Positions 1 to 7,277 of a stretch of 26,214 nt of DNA are shown here, in pieces. This DNA comes from Methanosarcinales archaeon ex4572_44 (lineage in GTDB: Archaea > Halobacteriota > Methanosarcinia > Methanosarcinales > EX4572-44), in NCBI GenBank assembly GCA_002254825.2, contig NJEL02000018.1, forward strand, positions 1-26,214, given 5' to 3'. The position numbers were made by a program, and so were the translations under genes. Under the pieces are notes generated by a model that did not search any database, was not told the origin of the DNA, and was given only the letters and a program-made list of their open reading frames with translations. Numbering within the stretch: the first letter of the stretch is position 1; each line of letters begins with the position of its first letter.

Positions 1-2502
1 AGCATCGACTCTACCATCGATACGAGCTTCCAGCCATCCGGAGGTGATCCGAGTATGTGGAGTCCATAAGGCATGAACTCAGACGCAAGATCATGGAGGT
101 ATTCGTGAAGTTCGCCATTTATGAAATCCTCAAACGCAGTCTCATTCATCGCCCTGAGTTCATCCGGCGTAACACCGAGATCTTCGCTGAGAGAGAGATT
201 ATTGTAAAGTTCTGTTATTGTCTCTCTGTATTCTCCCTTGAGCGTGGTGTTTTCTGCAGCAAGATACCGGTGAATCCTCTCATGCAGAAGAGATAGATCT
301 CCGTAAAGCCCACCTGCCACAATCGGTGGTGTGAGATGATCAACGATCACAGCCTGACCCCTTCGCTTTGCCTGCGTCCCCTCACCGACGTTATCCATGA
401 TGTAGGGGTATACCACAGGGAGATCCTGGATCAGTATCGCGGGCCAATCTTCTTCTGCAGAGAGGGCAGTTTCCTTACCCGGGAGCCACTCCTGTGTTCC
501 ATGCGTTCCGAAGTGAACTATTGCATCTGCGCCATACTCTTTCTTCAGCCAGAGGTAGAACGCGATGTACTGATGGTGTGGTGGAAGCTCCTTGTCGTGG
601 TAGAGTACAGCCTGATCCTGGAGCCATCCACGGGTTGGCTGCGGTGCAAGTAATACATTCCCGAGCTTAACCCCCGGGATGACAAGGTACTTCCCTGTCT
701 CATTCTCATAGACCATTATCTCACCGGGTGGCTCTCCCCATTTCTCGATGACCTCCTGTTGCTTATCTTCAGGAAGCTCATTGAACCATGATTCGTACTC
801 AGATGCCGGGAGAAGGACTACGGTTCCACTCTCAACCATACGCTCAAGCTCATCCGGTGCCCATGTACCGACGTTTCTTCCCTGATGGAGCATGAGATCG
901 AGAAGCTCCTTCTCATCAGGCACCCCTCCTTCCACATCATACCCCTCCCCCTTCATTGCGTCAAGGAGGTCCGTGAGGCTCGGGACGATATCGAGGTAGC
1001 TTGCACCGAGGTTATCCTTCCCGCCACCGTGGTTGTAGTAAATTATCACAACTTTCTTCTCAGCGTTGGATTTTCTATGAAGCTCTGCCCATGAAATTGC
1101 CCTATCCGTGATCCACTCAAGCTGGGAATCGAACGGCCTGTAGCAGTACTCACCACTCACAGGATCCTTCTCCTTGCCTGAAAAGAGTATGAACTCAGTC
1201 TCACCATCAAGCTCAGGAAGTGCGACCTGCCATGCAACCTCTGAAGGTGATAACCCGTTGCTCTCATTCCATTTACTCTCATTCATGTAGACGCTCATGA
1301 TTCCCTTGATCGGGGTTACGTTCAGCTGCTGGAGGTAACCGACCCCCTCGTCTTCATGATGGTGCCACAGCCTGAATGAGTTGATGACGATAAGTGAGTC
1401 AACCAGTGGCTTGCCATCCTTGAGGAAGTATGTGGTGGTATTGGAATCCTTGTAGCTGAAACTTCCAAATATCACATTCGCGCACTTATCCTCTATCTTT
1501 CTTATGAGTGGATCGAGCGTCTGGTAGGAGCCGTACTTCCCTGAGACATAGTAATAGTGGATTCCTACCGTAGGTGCGCTCTCGTTATATCTCCCTGTGC
1601 TCTTATACCATGCAAGATAATCATCTATCGAGGAGAAGATGCCGAGTCCCTGGATTCCCTCTGCCTCTGCCTTTGCATCCGGGTGATATATCCCGAACTG
1701 CGGTATCACAACAGGTGGCGGAATCGCATCAAGCTCGAAGTCTCCTAACGGGATATCGCAGAGTTTCACACCTAAAAATACGAGTAACCCTTTCATGTTA
1801 TCACTCCCACCGTTTGCCCAGTATGTGGCAATATCGGCAAATTCAGGGGATGAAAGGTTTACAGAAGACATACCATAGACGTCAGTGAAGCTGGTTGTAA
1901 TCACATCAGCACCATTAGCCTTTGCCTCAAGCACCGTATCCTTGAGTGCATCCTGTACCGGGTAACCGATCATCCAGAGGAAGATAACATCCTGATCACT
2001 CAGGTTCATACCCTGATAGCTCTCTGGATTATCGTGCGTGTATGTACAGAGGGATACGTTGAGATTTCGCGTGATGTAAACATCATCCAAAGTATTCTCA
2101 AGCCATGCAGCGTATGATGATACTTCGGATACAACAAAAGCCACCTTTGCTCTTCCTGCAGGCGGCTCTGGTGGATCAAAAGTCGTGTTATTACTATAGA
2201 ACCTGTTATCCATATAGCTAATCAAATTCTGGATGTTCTCATCGCCACCATAGACCCAGTACTTCGTAATATTCACATCATCCACATTTCCAATGCTTAC
2301 GTTGGAGCTTAAGTTGTATGCAAAGACATACCGATGCTAAATTCTCATCCGTTCCAAGAACAAATGTTATTCTGTGTTCATCCGTCTGTGCCTGTGTAAA
2401 TGTCACCAATGGCACAAATAACTGTACCATCAACAAGAGCAATACCAGTGGTGCGATCGAACGCACCCTTTTTATACGATTTCTTCCTATTCTTTCATGC
2501 AT
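1..2502 (-). CDS. cobN: CobN-like (cobaltochelatase/Mg-chelatase H family) secreted protein, 3'-partial, with frameshift
   Basis: Large-subunit-type tetrapyrrole metal chelatase of the CobN/BchH family, which in cobalamin synthesis inserts cobalt into the corrin ring. ATG at 2502 is preceded by a partial Shine-Dalgarno (GTGATC). Residues 1-13 are basic, 14-38 hydrophobic, and the chain then reads TQAQTDEH, a signal peptide, so the protein probably acts outside the membrane. Two copies of a CobN-type motif are visible (YWVYGGDENIQNL and YWANGGSDNMKGLL), followed by the hallmark HFGTHGTQEWLPGKE (about 481-520) and YPYIMDNVGEGTQAKRRGQA. The frame of the first 55 or so codons ends at a TGA at 2278-2280, while the conserved part is read in another frame that is open from 2336 to the left edge. 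One extra base between about 2317 and 2336 would explain this (error or mutation). The C-terminus lies outside the window, so a membrane anchor cannot be judged. It is last in the cbi/TolQ/DUF2149 operon. Confidence 0.88.
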
Positions 2503-2529
2503 ATCTGATCACTTCGGGTATGTTCAGCC

Positions 2530-2568
2530 GTGATGCCCCATCTGCCTGCAAATGAGTTGGGGCATCAC
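2530..2568. promoter_or_regulatory. Perfect 11-bp inverted repeat between DUF2149 gene and cobN
   Basis: GTGATGCCCCA at 2530-2540 and its exact complement TGGGGCATCAC at 2558-2568 enclose a 17-nt loop. It fills most of the 76-nt gap between the DUF2149 stop and the cobN start, the only sizeable gap in an otherwise overlapping operon. The transcript would form a stable stem-loop. It could be a processing or attenuation structure, a 3'-end stabiliser, or a protein-binding palindrome. There is no T-run directly after it on the minus strand, so a simple terminator is less likely. Confidence 0.6.
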
Positions 2569-2578
2569 AGACGGTTGA

Positions 2579-2923
2579 TTAACCCTCTGATGTTGTATTC
2601 TCTGGGATGTATATCACCTCTCCAGTATCGAGCCTGTAGGCAGTTCCAAGCTTTGTGCCCTGACCACCTGCGATTTTTTCTGTTGCGTTTAAGACCTTTA
2701 TCATCTCGTGATCCTTGATTATAACCTGCATATCGAGCTCACCGGGGTTCTTTACGATCGTGACAGATGCATCGGGATCGAGAAGCTCAGGAATGTTGTA
2801 TGAGAGTACAAGCGCGACAAGAAGTGCCACAGCAAAGACCATTGCAACATCGAAGAGGTTTGCGACACTGGTAAGTGGGTCTTCTTCGTCCCCAAAGATT
2901 ATCCTTTGCCTTTTGACCCTCAC
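2579..2923 (-). CDS. DUF2149 membrane protein, copy 1 (ExbD/TolR-like partner of TolQ homologue)
   Basis: 114-residue protein. The open frame extends upstream, but the start chosen is GTG at 2923: it overlaps the TGA of the TolQ-like gene (GTGA) and has a perfect GGAGGT six bases upstream. Residues 1-16 are basic then acidic (cytoplasmic). About 17-45 form the single transmembrane helix, entered through NLFDVAMVFAVALL with Asp25. The rest (SVTIVKNPGELDMQVIIKD and onward) is a small external domain. Family membership (DUF2149, no assigned function) is recognised from this conserved segment. Its size, one-helix topology and Asp near the start of the helix resemble ExbD/TolR/MotB, and it sits directly after an ExbB/TolQ homologue. 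A second copy lies at 16396-16743. The motor role is inference. Confidence 0.85.
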   Translation of the reverse strand: MRVKRQRIIFGDEEDPLTSVANLFDVAMVFAVALLVALVLSYNIPELLDPDASVTIVKNPGELDMQVIIKDHEMIKVLNATEKIAGGQGTKLGTAYRLDTGEVIYIPENTTSEG

Positions 2924-3537
2924 TTCAATACCTCCACAACATACTCCATATCGCTTAAATCCTGTGTGTACCATCGTTTCTTGACGATAAGAACTGCATA
3001 AGCGACTCCTCCTGTTAAAATACCGAGAACCGTGGTTGCAAATGCGATCGCGAGGTTTGATGCCAGCGCCTCGATATTGCCAGAAGATAAGCCCATGAGG
3101 GCAGGCCCCAACGGTATCAGTGTCCCCATAAGCCCAATCATTGGAGCAATCCTGGAGATAAGTCTCGGCACCTCAAGTTCATGGGATATTCTTAGCTCAT
3201 AATCCTGCAGTAGCTTTTCAGCTTCGATCGAAAAGTTCGCATCATCAATAGTGGCCGTAAGATCTTTTATGAAACTCTCAAGGAGGAAGTTTGAGCCCGA
3301 TGTTGAGAGCACCCTTGATGCCTCTTTGAAGTTTTTAAACTCGATATTCTCTCTTGCAAGCTTCAATCCAGCCTTAAGCCTGTGAAGATCCCTACTCCTC
3401 GATGCATATTCAGATATTAACTGCCCAAAGATGATAAATGAAACTCCAACGAGGATGAGAAGTGAGATAATCACTGGATAGAGTAGTGAGTTTGAGATAA
3501 CAAACATGAGCCCTATTATCCCTGATGCAATCTCCAT
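2920..3537 (-). CDS. MotA/TolQ/ExbB-family proton channel protein, copy 1
   Basis: 205-residue inner-membrane protein of the MotA/TolQ/ExbB family, the stator-type component that with an ExbD/TolR partner turns an ion gradient into force on an extracytoplasmic partner. One helix lies near the N-terminus (about 15-37). A cytoplasmic stretch follows, then APMIGLMGTLIPLGPALMG and AFATTVLGILTGGVAYAVLI form the paired conserved helices with the pore-lining Thr residues typical of the family. ATG at 3537 overlaps the DUF2162 stop (TGATG) and has GGAGG upstream; GTG at 3540 is an in-frame alternative. The stop overlaps the DUF2149 start. Neighbouring secreted CobN and DUF2149 suggest that the energised partner is a cell-surface tetrapyrrole-handling protein. 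Confidence 0.9.
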   Translation of the reverse strand: MEIASGIIGLMFVISNSLLYPVIISLLILVGVSFIIFGQLISEYASRSRDLHRLKAGLKLARENIEFKNFKEASRVLSTSGSNFLLESFIKDLTATIDDANFSIEAEKLLQDYELRISHELEVPRLISRIAPMIGLMGTLIPLGPALMGLSSGNIEALASNLAIAFATTVLGILTGGVAYAVLIVKKRWYTQDLSDMEYVVEVLK

Positions 3538-4247
3538 CACTCACGCCTCCTTACAATGTTCATTCTATTGCTGAAAAAACCGGACGCTACGAGAAGTGCG
3601 ATCAAAAGAAAAGATTTGAGAGCCTCATTAAGATTAAATGAAGCCTCAAACACTGGAATCGACTGCATCTGGATGTATGCAGGGATCACAATCGGTGAAA
3701 GCAGGTAGAAAAGACCCAAAAGGATCATCGCTGATCCAAGAGAGGATGGATTTTGTATTTGAAGGTGTTCTGCTAGATATCTTACCGAAAATGTTGATAC
3801 TACAACCCCAAAAGAGAGTACGAGTCCAACGATGAACCCAATTTTTATATTGGATATTTCAAGAAGATTGCATAGCACCGTGCAAGAGAGAAATGTTGCG
3901 GTGAGACAGACAGGGCATGGGAGTGAGATCCAAAGGAAGCTATTTCTTGAGATGTCACATCTACGTGAAAGCCAGTTCTTCTTTGTCTTAATCCCAAAGT
4001 ACAGAAGCCCGATTGCTACTATAATATGCATCCCAAGACCTGTTGCAAGGATGTTGTTCGTAAACTCCACAGGGATTATCTCAATGAGATGTCCCATCAG
4101 GATTGAGATAACAAGATAGAGCGATCCGAGATACACAATCTCCCTGCGGCTGATACTTGCAAATGCACACCCTATCCCGCTTTTCAATGCTAAGAGGACA
4201 ACTCCGATCAGAATGCCTGTTGCAATAATGCCAGTTATTTCTGTCAA
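3537..4247 (-). CDS. DUF2162 polytopic membrane protein (putative transporter)
   Basis: 236 residues with about seven hydrophobic segments (near 4-25, 35-57, 64-86, 104-125, 132-155, 168-192, 212-228), so an integral membrane protein. It matches what I recall of DUF2162, a family called 'predicted transporter' and common in methanogens beside TolQ-like and DUF2149 genes. Notable features are ISLPCPVCLTATFLSCTVLC, with a CPxC-type pair plus two more Cys in or next to a membrane helix, and GIGCAF in the first loop. These cysteines could bind metal or carry out redox chemistry, but that is speculation. ATG at 4247 overlaps the cbiO stop by four bases (ATGA), so translation is coupled to the cobalt transporter genes. 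Confidence 0.78.
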   Translation of the reverse strand: MTEITGIIATGILIGVVLLALKSGIGCAFASISRREIVYLGSLYLVISILMGHLIEIIPVEFTNNILATGLGMHIIVAIGLLYFGIKTKKNWLSRRCDISRNSFLWISLPCPVCLTATFLSCTVLCNLLEISNIKIGFIVGLVLSFGVVVSTFSVRYLAEHLQIQNPSSLGSAMILLGLFYLLSPIVIPAYIQMQSIPVFEASFNLNEALKSFLLIALLVASGFFSNRMNIVRRRE

Positions 4248-5431
4248 TTTACTACGTCTCCGTTTCTTTTAGCTAAATGTTTCGATGCTTCGAAAGCTGC
4301 GTTACCACATCTGATGCCCTTCTTTCTTGCCCGCTCTACCACAATATCTGCCATCCCGCCTGATGCGAATATAAGTACATCGATACCCCTCATCGCTTCT
4401 GATATCGAAGTATCTACCACGTCACGTTCAAAGTCGCAGACGATCCCAAGCCTCTTCGCACACTCTTTCGCACTTGTTCCCATTGCGCCCGTTTTATCTG
4501 GAGTGATTTCAAGCACACTCTTAAGTTCATCGAGATCAACAGCACTGACCCCTCCGTCTTTCATCCCGGGGATTTGAATAACCCGTATCATCCCTCTTTT
4601 TTGCTTCTTTGAGCCGTTCAGGTTCTCAACGAGATCAAGGATCGTGAGTGGAACCTTGTCCTGTTTTTTATAGATATTGTGTGCTTCAAACTCCCTGTGT
4701 GTCCTCACAACCACTGGAGCCGTCAGATTTGTCTTTTTTAAGAGGTCATCCTTACTGAAGACGCTTTCTGGTTCACCTTCCGCGTAGATTTCACCTTTTC
4801 GCAGGATGTAGATATAATCTGCCCATGATGATGCAATATCAACGTTATGAGTTGAAATGATAACCGTCCTACCGTCAGAGGCGAGCTCGTCCATGAGTTC
4901 TATCATCTCTGATGTGCTCTTTGGATCAAGTCCCGACGTAGGTTCGTCGAATACCAGTATCTCAGGGTTCATTGCAAGAACTCCAGCGATTGCAACTTTT
5001 TTCTTCTCGCCACCACTTAAGTTATCAGGGTTTCTATCTCTGAACTCCTCGATACCAAGCATGGAGAGAACACCCTCAACCCTCGCCGCAACCTCGTCTC
5101 CAGAAAGCCCTAAATTGTTTGGGCCGAAGGCAAGATCGTCCCAGACTGTCGGAGCAAATAGCTGATCATCTGGATCTTGAAATACAAGTCCTACCGTAGT
5201 TCTAACATAGTATACATTTTTTTTTGTTATTTCTCTTCCTTTAACGATTATTTTCCCTTTTTGCGGTAGAATAATACCATTCAGATGATAGAAGAGTGTT
5301 GATTTTCCAGATCCATTTGGTCCAAGGATTGCGGTCTTTTTACCTTCTTTCACACTCAGGTTCACATGTTTGAGAGCCTGTGTCCCATCAGGATACCGGT
5401 ATGAGAGGTTGCAAACTTCGAGTGCTCGCAC
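4244..5431 (-). CDS. cbiO: CbiO: ATPase of ECF-type cobalt/nickel importer, with C-terminal extension
   Basis: ABC ATPase energising the CbiMQ metal importer. Walker A GPNGSGKST at 37-45, Q-loop VFQDPDDQLF at 83-92 (the DPDDQLF form typical of ECF/CbiO ATPases), signature LSGGEKKK at 138-145, Walker B LVFDEPTSGLDP at 159-170, and H-loop His195 are all intact. The ATPase ends near residue 235. A further 160 residues follow, including KTGAMGTSAKECAKRLGI and GIDVLIFASGGMADIVVERA, which look like a small alpha/beta domain. Most CbiO proteins are 270-280 residues; some methanogen homologues are longer, so this is probably lineage-specific. GTG start at 5431 overlaps the cbiQ TAG by one base and has AGGAG upstream. 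Nickel rather than cobalt is possible, but the divergent cbiDE genes favour cobalt. Confidence 0.93.
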   Translation of the reverse strand: MRALEVCNLSYRYPDGTQALKHVNLSVKEGKKTAILGPNGSGKSTLFYHLNGIILPQKGKIIVKGREITKKNVYYVRTTVGLVFQDPDDQLFAPTVWDDLAFGPNNLGLSGDEVAARVEGVLSMLGIEEFRDRNPDNLSGGEKKKVAIAGVLAMNPEILVFDEPTSGLDPKSTSEMIELMDELASDGRTVIISTHNVDIASSWADYIYILRKGEIYAEGEPESVFSKDDLLKKTNLTAPVVVRTHREFEAHNIYKKQDKVPLTILDLVENLNGSKKQKRGMIRVIQIPGMKDGGVSAVDLDELKSVLEITPDKTGAMGTSAKECAKRLGIVCDFERDVVDTSISEAMRGIDVLIFASGGMADIVVERARKKGIRCGNAAFEASKHLAKRNGDVVN

Positions 5432-6234
5432 TATATCACTCCTATCATCCGATCAATAATTATAAGAAGAATCGATGATATAAGGGTGAATAATCCTAAA
5501 AAAACTTCTTTTAGAGAGATTGGACGAGATTTTCTGACAATTCTTGAATCTGCCCGATACCCTCTTGAGAGCATTGCGAGATACACGCACTCGCCCCTGG
5601 AGAATGCACGCAGTAGGAGTGCGCCTCCAAGCAGACCGATGTTGCGCATCTTAGCAAGATAGCTGAGTCGATCCGAGAAGCCGCACCTTGCCTGTTGTGC
5701 TCTGTGCATCCGTACGCCCTCTTTTGAGAGAAGATGTACATACCTAATCATCATTCCCATCAGGTCAACAAAAATCGGGGGAACTCTGAACCATTTCATA
5801 GCAGAAAGCGTATCCTGAATGGGGGTTGTCGCTATAAATATGTTAAGAATCGATATAGATGCAACAAGTCTCACGAAGATCAGAACACCAAGATTAAGAC
5901 CCTCTCTGTGGATTGAAATCCCATGAAAAACTGTTAGGATCTCTTCTCCGCCGTAGGTGAATAATACAACGATAAAGACGACAAATGCTATTGTAAGCGG
6001 TGCTATAAGCCTTTTACGTGTTGTATTCAGTGGTATTCCGATTGCAACAGAGACTATAAGTGTTAGAAAAAAAATTAAGAGTGGGATCCCGGGATGGATC
6101 ATCGAGACGACTGCAAATATAAGTCCAACGGCTCCAAGAAGCTTTATCCTTGGATCCAGTCGGTGTAGCGCTGTCTCATCTACAACCAGCCTCTCAAAGT
6201 CGAGGTCCCCTATTAGTTCTGAAAAATCTCTCAT
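5431..6234 (-). CDS. cbiQ: CbiQ: transmembrane (T) component of ECF cobalt/nickel importer
   Basis: 267-residue membrane protein coupling the CbiO ATPase to the metal-binding CbiM. The N-terminus has the conserved LHRLDPRIKLLGA (about 23-35), followed by four to five hydrophobic helices (about 37-55, 65-75, 80-95, 120-140, 240-262). The long cytoplasmic helices carry the Ala-Arg-Gly coupling motifs in variant form: MHRAQQARCGF and YLAMLSRGYRAD, the latter being the usual SRGY motif near the C-terminus. Length is normal. The ATG overlaps the stop of the 35-residue peptide gene (ATGA). Confidence 0.93.
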   Translation of the reverse strand: MRDFSELIGDLDFERLVVDETALHRLDPRIKLLGAVGLIFAVVSMIHPGIPLLIFFLTLIVSVAIGIPLNTTRKRLIAPLTIAFVVFIVVLFTYGGEEILTVFHGISIHREGLNLGVLIFVRLVASISILNIFIATTPIQDTLSAMKWFRVPPIFVDLMGMMIRYVHLLSKEGVRMHRAQQARCGFSDRLSYLAKMRNIGLLGGALLLRAFSRGECVYLAMLSRGYRADSRIVRKSRPISLKEVFLGLFTLISSILLIIIDRMIGVI

Positions 6235-6338
6235 CTCTTCCTTAGCTTCCTTATCTCATACCCTATTATCGCAAAGAGGAAGAAGCCGACCGTTGTTCCG
6301 ATTCCACTCAAGGGATCACCTGAGAGCCATTCAAGCAC
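6231..6338 (-). CDS. 35-residue single-span membrane peptide in the cobalt transporter operon
   Basis: A very short gene, easily missed. GTG at 6338 has a strong GGAGGGT about seven bases upstream and overlaps the end of the PDGLE gene by 8 nt. Its TGA overlaps the cbiQ ATG (ATGA). The peptide begins MLEWLSGDPLSGIGTTVG, has one hydrophobic segment (about residues 10-28) and ends in a basic tail (IRKLRKR), predicting the C-terminus inside. The GxGTTVGFF stretch recalls the last helix of CbiM-fused PDGLE/CbiN-type small subunits. It may therefore be a split-off small subunit of the importer. The exact fit between two overlaps and the ribosome-binding site argue that it is translated; I do not recognise a named family. 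Confidence 0.72.
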   Translation of the reverse strand: MLEWLSGDPLSGIGTTVGFFLFAIIGYEIRKLRKR

Positions 6339-6621
6339 GCTGACCACCCTCCTTTATATCGATCCAGAAGTAACCGAAGATAAATCCTGCGATGATTCCC
6401 GCAAGTGTGAACCCGACGTACTCGCCCATATCACCGTATGCTCCAACATTCGGCACTATCTCAACTGCTTCAAACCCTCCTGTGCTTGCTGCATGCTCCT
6501 CAACAATACCATCGGTCCCCTCCATCCCGGCACCTGACACGTATCCCGCATAGGCGGCAACACACATCACCGCGGTGCAGACCACAAGAAGTATCAGGGA
6601 ATTTCTGATAAAATTATCCAT
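6331..6621 (-). CDS. PDGLE/CbiN-like small subunit of the cobalt/nickel importer
   Basis: 96-residue protein with two hydrophobic helices (about 6-30 and 67-88) flanking an external loop that contains MEGTDGIVEEHAAS, a variant of the PDGLE motif (Pro/Thr-Asp-Gly-Leu/Ile-Glu). PDGLE/CbiN-type subunits assist the substrate-binding CbiM/NikM in ECF metal importers. The second helix ends IKEGGQRA. ATG at 6621 has GGAGGTG seven bases upstream and overlaps the end of cbiM by 8 nt. Strongly supported by position between cbiM and cbiQ. Confidence 0.82.
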   Translation of the reverse strand: MDNFIRNSLILLVVCTAVMCVAAYAGYVSGAGMEGTDGIVEEHAASTGGFEAVEIVPNVGAYGDMGEYVGFTLAGIIAGFIFGYFWIDIKEGGQRA

Positions 6622-7147
6622 CTATAGCACCTCCAAGCTTTGCGAAGCCTGGATTTATCGAGAGTGCAAGCTCCATCGCGGTTGTGAGATAGCACAGGAT
6701 ATCCCCTATAAATCCTGCCATACCTGCTGCAAGCCAGACCGAGAGATTGACCTTTCTCAGAAGAACGTATGTTCCATAGCCTGTGAACGTTCCCACAATT
6801 CCCATCGATACCGTGTTCGCTCCCAGGGTCGTGATCCCTCCATGTGCAAGAAATGCATGGAAGATTAGCGCAATCGCACTCAGAACAACGGTTGCAAACG
6901 GGCCAACGATGATCGCTGACATCGGTGTTCCGATTGGATGAGAACACGAACCTGTAACAGGAACAGGGATATGCCAGACCGCAATAACAAAGATCGCAGC
7001 GCCCATAAGCGCAAGAAGCGGCATGTATGACGGAGTCTCTTCAATTCTTCGTTTGATCTCGCGGATGCCGAGGGCTACAAAGACGAGGGCAACCGCGTAC
7101 CACACGATACACCACTGGGTGCTTAGTATTCCATCTGAGATGTGCAT
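6614..7147 (-). CDS. cbiM: CbiM: substrate-binding membrane component of ECF cobalt/nickel importer (short form)
   Basis: The S component that binds the metal ion. The N-terminus MHISDGILS gives the amino-terminal Met-His coordination site. VTGSCSHPIGTPMSA (about 64-78) and FHAFLAHGGITTLGANT (about 95-111) are the conserved metal-site and core motifs. The protein is 177 residues, against roughly 200-240 in typical CbiM/NikM. It stops soon after TTAMELALSINPGF and lacks the usual last helix (FxxTQxPLAxxEG-like). The frame ends at a clean TAA overlapping the next gene and no frameshift is obvious, so this may be a true short form completed by the two small downstream subunits. ATG at 7147 has GGAGG about eight bases upstream. 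Confidence 0.92.
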   Translation of the reverse strand: MHISDGILSTQWCIVWYAVALVFVALGIREIKRRIEETPSYMPLLALMGAAIFVIAVWHIPVPVTGSCSHPIGTPMSAIIVGPFATVVLSAIALIFHAFLAHGGITTLGANTVSMGIVGTFTGYGTYVLLRKVNLSVWLAAGMAGFIGDILCYLTTAMELALSINPGFAKLGGAIDG

Positions 7148-7277
7148 TCAATTGCCTCCATAACGCTGGAGGAGAGGGTTTTCACACACATATAACTTTG
7201 TTTCAGGATTACACATGTTAGCTCGTTGGATTATATAGGGCAAAGTGTTATGATAATGCTGATAGATCTACGTTGAG
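7148..7277. promoter_or_regulatory. Divergent promoter region between cbiM operon and cbiDE
   Basis: 130-nt spacer with a TATA-like element for each direction. On the minus strand, GTTATAT (7190-7196) would start the cbiM operon about 20 nt before its ATG. On the plus strand, TTATATAG (7231-7238) would start cbiD with a leader of about 20 nt. Both leaders look too short for a cobalamin riboswitch and I see none. The boxes are about 40 bp apart, so one bound regulator could control both units. No clear operator palindrome is visible. Confidence 0.5.

Noticed and set aside
336..653. Plus-strand frames over the left end (336-653, 885-1094, 1574-1888)
   Set aside because: Antisense to the continuous CobN-like reading frame, which carries the HFGTHGTQEWLPGKE motif.
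2278..2300. Programmed +1 frameshift at the cobN UGA (2278-2280)
   Set aside because: The residues before the UGA in the first frame look out of frame, while the other frame is already protein-like from about 2336. The shift must lie upstream of the stop codon.
2579..2974. Longer start of DUF2149 copy 1 at 2974
   Set aside because: It would overlap the TolQ-like gene by 55 nt without a ribosome-binding site, whereas GTG at 2923 has a perfect GGAGGT and a four-base overlap.
7148..7277. Cobalamin riboswitch between cbiM and cbiD
   Set aside because: Both predicted leaders are only about 20 nt and no B12-box-like or multi-stem structure is visible.
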